Assembly: GCA_963575745.1 (NCBI GenBank)
Contig: CAUYUJ010000336.1
Span: forward strand, 892,080-952,079
Reading direction: 5' to 3'
Length of the DNA: 60,000 nucleotides
Source of the DNA: Prorocentrum cordatum
Lineage: Eukaryota > Sar > Dinophyceae > Prorocentrales > Prorocentraceae
Shown: positions 53,581 to 60,000 of the stretch, one piece after another
Layout: each line of letters starts with the position of its first letter
How positions within the stretch are numbered: position 1 is the first letter of the stretch
The notes under the pieces: generated by a model
Told to the model about the DNA's origin: nothing
Seen by the model: the letters and a program-made list of their open reading frames with translations, nothing else
Database searches by the model: none
Translations under genes and position numbers: made by a program

Positions 53581-55635
53581 ATGGCGAAGAACAACAATAA
53601 CAGCGATGACATCGTACCGAAGTGGAACGGAGATCTCACCACGGTGGACGATTACGAGAGAGACGTCAAAGCTTACATCCGAGGAACCCGTCGAGATGAA
53701 CGATATGTATGCGGCCCTCGTTTGTGGAGACGACTGGAAGGTCGAGCACGACAAGCAGCCAAGGATGTGGACTGGGACCGCATTGAGAGAGACGACGGTG
53801 CAGCTGAGCTACTGCGACACATTCGTGCCAAGCTCGGAGCTCAGCCCATCCAGGATGCAGGCAAATATCTGGCCCGATGGATCTTCGATCTTCGTCGAGA
53901 CACTGGAGAGCCAATGCCGAGCTATATAAGCAGAGACGATGAGGCCTACCACGACGTGGTCAAGGGTTTCGACACCGAGTATTTCAAGAAACAGCGCACG
54001 GCCCGGCTGTCGGAAAGGTCAAAGGAGTGGAACACCCTCTACTCGGAGCTCAACTGGTTCTTGTACAAGATCGAGCAGGAGGGCCCGGAGGACGCCGCCG
54101 ACAAGGCCAAGGAGTTGAACTACCAGCTCTGGAACTTCATCAAGACTGGACTTGAGGAGATCCCCGAGCATCCAGATTTCGGAACCGACTTCAACCAGGC
54201 GATTCCTCTTGACCAGCTGCGCGGATGGCTACTGCTGCAGAGATCAAGACTTTCCCCGACGGAGCGTGCGGCAGTTATCAGCGCAGTCAAAGGCAACTTC
54301 GACTACGACAGCATCGGCGAGCAGCTACGAGTATCTTGGCCAGATGACGAGCTGACGAACAGAGATAAGAAGCACGGCAAGGACAACCATCGCCATCGCG
54401 AGCGAGGTCGGATCCATGCCGGCTGGGAGGAGAACAGCGAGGACGACGACGACTACAGCTACTACGATGGCGACCAGTCGGAGGCCACCTATGAGGACGC
54501 GGACGGCGACGAGGACGAAGGAGATCCCGAGGAGCCGCTCTACAGCGCCCAGGAGATCGAGGAGGCCGAGACCGCGTTCGCCGCCCAGCAGCGCAGTTTC
54601 GAAGAAGCTCGAGATCTACTCCGACGAGTGAAGACCGCCAGGAAGTTCTACCCCGTGGATGAGAACAAGAAGCGAGAAGGACGCGGAGGACAGCGCAAGT
54701 TCCAGGGACCTCGAGCTGGATCCCGAGGCTCTGGATCATCGAAAGGACGAGGCCGAGGGAGCGGACAACGACGCGATGTACCACCCCGACGTGATGGAGA
54801 TCGCTCCCAGGGCCGGCCGCCCCGTAAGGGACCCTGTCTGAAGTGCGGCGGCAATCACGAGACTAAGGATCACCGAGACCGCGCTTCCTCCACCGGCAGC
54901 AAAGATCGTGAACGACCTAAGCGAGGTTTCGGAGCCTACGTGTTCTTCGGCGCCGAGCAGGACGCCGAGATGGAGGCGAATCTCATCAGGAACGAGACCT
55001 CGCGCCTGGAGCTGGAGACGACGCTCAACAATAAGCCAGTGATCAAGAATCGACCGAAGCTTCCGAAGAAACAGCTCGAGAAGACGATGTACCTGGAGGC
55101 GGAGAAATCCATCGAGAGGCGAGGGCAAGTCCATCATGTGAAACTACCGAGCTGGCCAACCCTGGAGAAGCTAGACGACTGGATCCTCATGAGTGTGAAG
55201 CAGAGCTCCTCCAAGGGCTTCGGTATTCTGGACATCGGCGCGACCTCCAGCATCATGGGCATCGAGGCTGCCGAGAATCTACGCGATATCATCTATGAGC
55301 AGACGGGCAAAAACATCAAGATGGACGTTAGCCAGAAGAGTACCTTTATCTTTGGAGATGGCAACGCCAAGACCTGCACCGGCAAGGCAACCTTCCCTCT
55401 TATGATCGCCGGTGTGGACGGCGAGCTCGAGATAAACATCCTCGACGCAGATGCCCCGCTCTTGATCGGAGTGGATGTTTTGAGCCGCCTAGGAGCTGTG
55501 ATCGACTGCGAGGCGCATTCTGTCTACTTCAAGAAGCTCGGGCGCCGAGCTGAACTGCTCGTCCTTCCGAGCGGTCATCTTGCACTGCCACTTGTTCGAC
55601 AAGCCGATTTTGGCTTCGTGGCATCTCTCGAGTAG
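53581..55635 (+). CDS. Gag-protease polyprotein of the Copia-type element
   Basis: The 684-residue frame starts at ATG in a GCCATGG context shortly after the primer site. Residues 1-270 are a helical capsid-like region, 283-320 a strongly acidic Asp/Glu/Tyr stretch, and about 380-415 a Gly/Arg-rich stretch. Residues 419-431 are a zinc-knuckle-like CLKCGGNHETKDH whose last ligand is His rather than Cys. The protease has GFGILDIGATSSIMG with the catalytic Asp at 551, then FIFGDGNAKT and DAPLLIGVDVLSRLGAVID. The usual Thr/Ser after the catalytic Asp is Ile here. The frame ends with TAG at 55633-55635; the same frame is open on both sides of that stop. Confidence 0.92.
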   Translation: MAKNNNNSDDIVPKWNGDLTTVDDYERDVKAYIRGTRRDERYVCGPRLWRRLEGRARQAAKDVDWDRIERDDGAAELLRHIRAKLGAQPIQDAGKYLARWIFDLRRDTGEPMPSYISRDDEAYHDVVKGFDTEYFKKQRTARLSERSKEWNTLYSELNWFLYKIEQEGPEDAADKAKELNYQLWNFIKTGLEEIPEHPDFGTDFNQAIPLDQLRGWLLLQRSRLSPTERAAVISAVKGNFDYDSIGEQLRVSWPDDELTNRDKKHGKDNHRHRERGRIHAGWEENSEDDDDYSYYDGDQSEATYEDADGDEDEGDPEEPLYSAQEIEEAETAFAAQQRSFEEARDLLRRVKTARKFYPVDENKKREGRGGQRKFQGPRAGSRGSGSSKGRGRGSGQRRDVPPRRDGDRSQGRPPRKGPCLKCGGNHETKDHRDRASSTGSKDRERPKRGFGAYVFFGAEQDAEMEANLIRNETSRLELETTLNNKPVIKNRPKLPKKQLEKTMYLEAEKSIERRGQVHHVKLPSWPTLEKLDDWILMSVKQSSSKGFGILDIGATSSIMGIEAAENLRDIIYEQTGKNIKMDVSQKSTFIFGDGNAKTCTGKATFPLMIAGVDGELEINILDADAPLLIGVDVLSRLGAVIDCEAHSVYFKKLGRRAELLVLPSGHLALPLVRQADFGFVASLE

Positions 55636-58600
55636 GGGTCCACGCCCTCGACACCCGAGACTGCTACGGTGCCGGAGGGAAAACATGAAAAAGAGCAGCC
55701 GATCAAAAGCGAGAACGATAAACCGTCTGCAGTGGTGCCCCAGGAGTTCCACGACGAGGTCCCAGATAATGGAGCCCTACAGGCCCCAGGTACATCATCA
55801 TCATTTACGAGTACGGGGGCACCATCACCAATTACGCCTACAGCAACGACATCATCAATTACGTCGGGGACATCATCACTTACGTCAGGGACATCATCCG
55901 TATCAGCCCCGACTCCATCACCTACGGCATTATCGGGGTTATCTCCAGAGGCCTTCCCTGAGATCCCAGAGTTTCCAGAGCTCCAAACAGAAACATCCCC
56001 GTCTCCAAGAGCCATTTTTGGTGCGAACGATTCGAGCTCAGAGCTCCGATTTCAGCAACCAGCTATTCTTCCATATTCGAGCCCTGAGCTCCGACAACAT
56101 CCAGTTTGTCCTACATATTCGCATGAGCCTCAACCGCGAGGCGAAATGTCGCAAAGCAGAGAGCCAGCAGATCAAGCTGGAGAACGAGGAGATGGATGGC
56201 CCATGGGAGCAGGTGGATGTTCGGGCCCCGCTACTGGACTCGGGATCATCGGCGACGACCTTCACGTCGACGTCGGCAAGGCCTACACTACAACGGATGC
56301 AGCCGCAGGGGCGACTGATCGCTCATCAGGACGTGAGGGGTCACATCTTCTACACGGTCGAGGGCTCGGAGCTGGACAACGGCATGAAGCGGATGACGGA
56401 CACCTTCCTGCAGGAGCACCTACCGAACTGGGAGATGTGGTCCAGCAAGCTCCTCCAGCAGTGGACGCAGTGCCGTCGCTGGGGACGAATCATCCAGAAG
56501 GTCTTCATCAAGACGATCGACCGTGTGAACTGGAAGCTGGACAGCCTCGGACTACCTGTGCAGTTGCTACCCGAGAGGTACCCGACCTGGCCGGCGGACA
56601 TCGAGCATCGTGCGAAGATCGAGCCGTGCCAGCCGTGCACGGAGCCGAAGCAGCGCCCCCTGTCCCAGAAGTCAGCAGCCTCAGCAGCCGCGCGCGAGCA
56701 GAATCAAGAGCTGCGAGCCACCATCGAGACCGCAAAGTCAGATTTCTTGACCAAGTTTGCGGAGGTGGATGCGTTTGCAGCGCTGAGCTCGGAGCAGATC
56801 CACGAGCAGCTCAGCATGGTCACGTTGGTCAACCATCTCAAGCCGCTGTGCAAGATGTGGGGACTGACCCAGACTGGCAAGAAGGAGGAGGTGATCGACA
56901 AGATCATCGCGTACATCATCGAGCAGCGCGGCACGGCGGCAGCGACTATCAAGATCAAGAAGGAGACGGAGACCAAGAAGATGGAGACGACGGCCATGCC
57001 CGTGGGCCCGGCGATCTCAGCTCACTACACTCAGATGTGCCAGCACCCGGACTGCAAGCTACGCCGAGGCATCGCCAAGAACGAGCCGATCGTGAAGGTG
57101 AGGCCCTACGGTTGGTGCCACCAGGCGTGTGCGGTCAAGACGAAGGCCTGAGTGAGGTTCAGGCCGAGAGGTCTCGGTGGCGCGGCGACGAGAGCAGGCC
57201 GCTGAAGGGCCACCAGCGCCAGGCGATACGGGCAGCTACACATACGACGAGGTCGGCCATTTTCGGAGCTATGTGCGCCCTCGCAACCTTCGGCCGCCTG
57301 ACGATGGTCGAAGCGCGCACCCACGAGGACTCGAATCTCGGGAAGGTGTGCGACGAGAAGGGCTACCACTACGAGCGGCTCGGCCTCTTCAACGAGAACG
57401 ACCTCAGCAAGCCGCAGGGCTACCACAAGGCGAAGTTCCTGCTAGACGAGAAGCGCCCGGAGCTCTTCGTCAGTACACCACCCTGCGGTCCATGGTCGAT
57501 AATGCAGAACGTCAACCAGCGCAACGATCAACAGAAGGAGAACCTTCGCAGGAAGCGGCTCAAGAGCCAGCGGATCTTCGAGAACAACAAGAGGCTCATC
57601 GAGCACCAGGTGCTCAACCTGAACGGCTCGGCCCTCGCCGGGCAGCCCCACAACAGTCGGTCGTGGCAGAAGACCTGCTGGAAGGATCTCCACAAGATCC
57701 TACCGTACGAGGTGATCGTGGATGGCTGCGCCTGCGGACTACGAGCCCCTGACACGGGCGAGCTCATGAAGAAGCGCTGGAAGTTCCTGACGAATGACAG
57801 GAGGATCTGGGTAGCCCTACAACCTCTACAGTGCCGTGGAGGACACTACCACGAGGAGATAGAGAGCAGCTTGAGGACCGAGGCCTCGGGCTCCTACCCC
57901 AAGATGCTGCGCCGCCGGATCCTCAGGGCTCTGACCAAGAGCCAGAACCAGAACTACTTCGAGGACGAGGTTGTGAACTGCCTCTGCATGGCAGCTACCC
58001 AGCAGCCACCGACAGAGCCTACGCCAGAGGAGGACGAGCCGTCTCTTCCACCACAAGACGGCAAGGAAGCGCACAACCTCACCAACGAGACGGTCAAGAA
58101 GCTCGAGAGCTACATCAGATTGGTCCATACCAACCTCGGACACCTACCTCGAGCCCATCTACTACGATACCTTCGCGACCGTGGCGCTCGACCAGAGGTG
58201 CTACGTCTGGCCAGAACCTTCAAGTGCGACATCTGTGACGCCCATCGACCACCTACTAAGCGGCCACCAGCCTCATCAGCAGAGCAGCCCCAAAACGGTC
58301 ACGAGGTGCTTTTCGACGCTTTCTCGTGGATCCGTCGCAGCACGAACACGAACGTGATGGCGCTGGCGATACTCGACGCCGGCTCGGACATCCTCTACGT
58401 GCGGCTGATCGACGAGAAGCCGATCCCGGGTACGACTCGACAAGTTCGTGCCGGCGACCTTCGGCATATCTTTGCTACAAAATGGTTCCCCTGGATGGGA
58501 CGCCCGAAGGTCATGCGCTACGACCCTGCCGGCAGCGCCATCTCCGACGAGTTCCGCGAGTGGATCGAGGGCCAGGGAGTCTACTGTCTCCCATGCGCGG

Positions 58601-60000
58601 CCGACGCCCACTGGCAGATCGGCAAGATCGAGCGCGCCATTGAAGCCTTCAAGGAGGCCCTCGACGCTTTCGACGAGATGGTCTCAGCCGAAGTACCCAC
58701 CAGCGAGATGTTCGGACTCCAGACAGCGGCCAGGAACGACCTGATCAGGATCGACGGGTTCAGCCCGCTGCAGCGCTACGCGGGACGGACGCCGACTGGG
58801 ACGACAGTCAACCTGTCGGACGAGCCGAACAACCTGCCGCTCATCAGTGCCGAGCTGCAGGACGGTACCTTCAGCAGGGACGCCCAGGTACGACGGATGG
58901 CGCGGCTGGCTCACATCCAGACCGAGAACTCTGACCGAGTTAAGCGAGCGGAGGCCGCGCGCTTCAGGTCCTTCAAGAAGTACGAGACGGGCGATCTGGT
59001 TTTCGTCTACAGGCGGCTCCCACCAGGGGCCTGGCGCAAGAAGGGACAGCCTCGCTCAATGCCTGGGCGAGGACGCTGGTACGGACCTGGACGAGTACTT
59101 TGTCACGAGCCAGCGAGCTCGGGACACCGACCTGGTCTACCTGGGACGGTGGTCAATATCACACTGGCTGGCCGCCTCTACCGAGTTGCTCCCGAACAAC
59201 TTCGACCTGCCACGCCTTCTGAGGAGGCGATGGACTCCCTACGCTCGCGCCGCGAGCAGCCGGGGACCTGGACCTTCGGCGATGTCCAGAAGCAGCTCGA
59301 CACTAACGAGGTGATCGACTTGTCGAACGAGTCCCCGCCCACTGGCGAGGATTTGGCCGCTGATGACGGTGAATCGGTCAGCGCCCGCACCTTCGAGAGC
59401 AACGCGAGCGGACCCTGGGCCATTTCTGAGGACGATGATCTTCCTGTTCCACAAGGAGACCCTCGTAGTCTTGACCCAGGAGGCGGCGGAGGTGGTGGAG
59501 CCTTGGCGGCGCCACCCGGACTGGAAGAGCGACCTCTACCTGGACCGCGACCTCCCAAGCGTATGCGGAAGAAGGGTAATCCCTGGAACGAGGCGACCGA
59601 GGTCCAGGAACCTCTCATCCAGCCAGCTCAGCCAGAAGTTCCACCAGGCATTCCACAGGAAGACGGCCACGAAGCTGGACTACCCGAAGAAGCTGAGCAG
59701 CCCATCGAGGAAGAGATCGTCATGGAAGCCCCTCCCGGCGACGACCAGGAGGAGCGCGCGTCGCAGCGGCCCATCGAGGTGGAGACTGACGATGACCTCG
59801 ACGATATCTCGGCGCCCGACGTGAACGATAAGCGCCGGATCCGAGAGCCCGGCTCAACCGAGCCCCCGGCTAAGAAGCAGCGGGTCAACGCTGCGACCCA
59901 GGAGGCCTTCTCCTACTACCTGCAAGAGGGTAACTTCTACAGCGACTATGCCTACAGTGTCCAGCAGTACGACGATATGAAGGAGAACGACGAACTCATC
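55636..60000 (+). CDS. Pol region in the Gag frame: linker, integrase and C-terminal extension (partial)
   Basis: After TAG the Gag frame stays open to the window end. It begins with a Ser/Thr/Pro linker (SSITSGTSSLTSGTSSV). From about 57160 it carries a conserved domain region (YHYERLGLFNENDLSKPQGY; STPPCGPWSIMQNVNQRND). The integrase zinc site is LVHTNLGH with FKCDICDAH. The catalytic core has Asp at 58315, Asp at 58522 (RYDPAG) and Glu at 58630 (GKIERAIEAF), with exactly 35 residues between the last two. The tail is YETGDLVFVYRR, RWYGPGRVL and VVNITLAGRLYRVAPEQLRP. An acidic/Pro-rich region with PPKRMRKKG follows. Between about 56170 and 57150 this frame looks non-coding and another frame is used. 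RT lies beyond the window. Confidence 0.85.
56123..57151 (+). CDS. Overlapping ORF with SAP domain and zinc-finger-like C-terminus
   Basis: This 342-residue frame, one base ahead of Gag/Pol, starts with MSLNREAKCRKAESQQ and ends CHQACAVKTKA followed by TGA. It has a charged, helical middle (WGRIIQKVFIKTIDRVNWKL; ELRATIETAKSDFLTKFAEV). A SAP-type DNA-binding motif spans residues about 226-268 (LVNHLKPLCKMWGLTQTGKK, then EEVIDKIIAYI). A metal-binding pattern near 304-336 (MCQHPDC, then WCHQAC) resembles PARP-type fingers. It sits between protease and integrase. It may be a separate protein, or may be joined to Pol by a -1 frameshift near its end; no canonical slippery heptamer is visible. The frame is also open further upstream to 55580 but looks like a shadow there. 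Confidence 0.72.
   Translation: MSLNREAKCRKAESQQIKLENEEMDGPWEQVDVRAPLLDSGSSATTFTSTSARPTLQRMQPQGRLIAHQDVRGHIFYTVEGSELDNGMKRMTDTFLQEHLPNWEMWSSKLLQQWTQCRRWGRIIQKVFIKTIDRVNWKLDSLGLPVQLLPERYPTWPADIEHRAKIEPCQPCTEPKQRPLSQKSAASAAAREQNQELRATIETAKSDFLTKFAEVDAFAALSSEQIHEQLSMVTLVNHLKPLCKMWGLTQTGKKEEVIDKIIAYIIEQRGTAAATIKIKKETETKKMETTAMPVGPAISAHYTQMCQHPDCKLRRGIAKNEPIVKVRPYGWCHQACAVKTKA

Larger units (their letters stand above)
53058..60000 (+). mobile_element. Copia-type LTR retrotransposon, 5' part, well preserved
   Basis: The order is 5' LTR, tRNA-Met primer site, Gag-protease, an overlapping SAP-domain frame and integrase with linker. Reverse transcriptase, RNase H and the 3' LTR must lie beyond the window. 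Integrase before RT defines the Copia type; the RT itself is not in view, so that rests on the integrase type and on what follows it. No inactivating indel was found in Gag-protease or integrase apart from a single TAG between them, which may be functional. This is the least decayed mobile element in the window. Confidence 0.88.

Noticed and set aside
57250-57275. GCCATTTT word in the integrase region
   Set aside because: It is explained by in-frame codons of the Pol linker and lacks the leader's 3' half.
1-60000. CRISPR arrays, operons, ribosome binding sites or bacterial terminators
   Set aside because: Nothing of this kind is present, and the spliced-leader and retroelement content shows a eukaryotic nuclear genome.
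1-60000. tRNA, rRNA, snRNA or functional leader RNA genes
   Set aside because: No cloverleaf, rRNA word or leader followed by a splice donor was seen; the leader copies all lead straight into coding sequence or, in one case, lie within an LTR.

Overview
The window looks like nuclear DNA of a dinoflagellate. The main evidence is the dinoflagellate trans-splicing leader (DinoSL, ending CCATTTTGGCTCAAG). One exact copy and several decayed copies are fixed in the DNA at the 5' ends of intronless sequences, which is the mark of retroposed trans-spliced mRNAs. The sequence is GC-rich by eye, loaded with mini- and microsatellites, and dominated by decayed retroelements. I cannot name the genus.

Layout. 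1-3.9 kb: simple and GGCCCC-type repeats, no convincing gene. 3.9-10.25 kb (minus): a near-complete LINE (LINE A) with ORF1, endonuclease, reverse transcriptase, RNase H and C-terminal zinc motifs, capped by an exact DinoSL. 10.7-13.6 kb (minus): the RT/C-terminal half of another LINE (LINE B). 13.9-15.3 kb (minus): an RNase H fragment of a further LINE. 18.1-21.9 kb (minus): a Copia-type integrase-RT-RNase H remnant. 22.1-27.3 kb: two blocks of one 17-bp minisatellite enclosing two retroposed minus-strand genes with decayed leaders, a zinc-finger/cupin-like protein and a C5 cytosine methyltransferase. 27.6-33.6 kb (minus): a small retroposed ORF and two decayed, unrecognised protein genes. 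34.8-38.3 kb (minus): a Gag-like/aspartic protease/dUTPase fragment of an LTR element. 40.1-44.9 kb (minus): LINE C, again capped by a leader relict and sitting in a CTG/GAT microsatellite. 45-49 kb: repeats. 49.3-50.0 kb (minus): an apparently intact eIF5A retrogene with two tandem leader relicts. 50.2-53.06 kb: repeats. 53.06-60 kb (plus): the best-preserved element, a Copia-type retrotransposon with 5' LTR, tRNA-Met primer site, Gag-protease, an overlapping frame with a SAP domain, and a DD35E integrase; it runs off the window.

How the pieces relate. Coding sequence between 3.9 and 50 kb lies on the minus strand and switches to plus at about 53 kb. The unifying theme is reverse transcription of leader-capped RNA: host mRNAs (eIF5A, methyltransferase), LINEs and possibly an LTR element all carry leader sequence. 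Three of the leader-capped insertions sit inside tandem or simple repeats and are flanked by short direct repeats. The only recognised cellular gene that looks intact is eIF5A; almost everything else is frameshifted.
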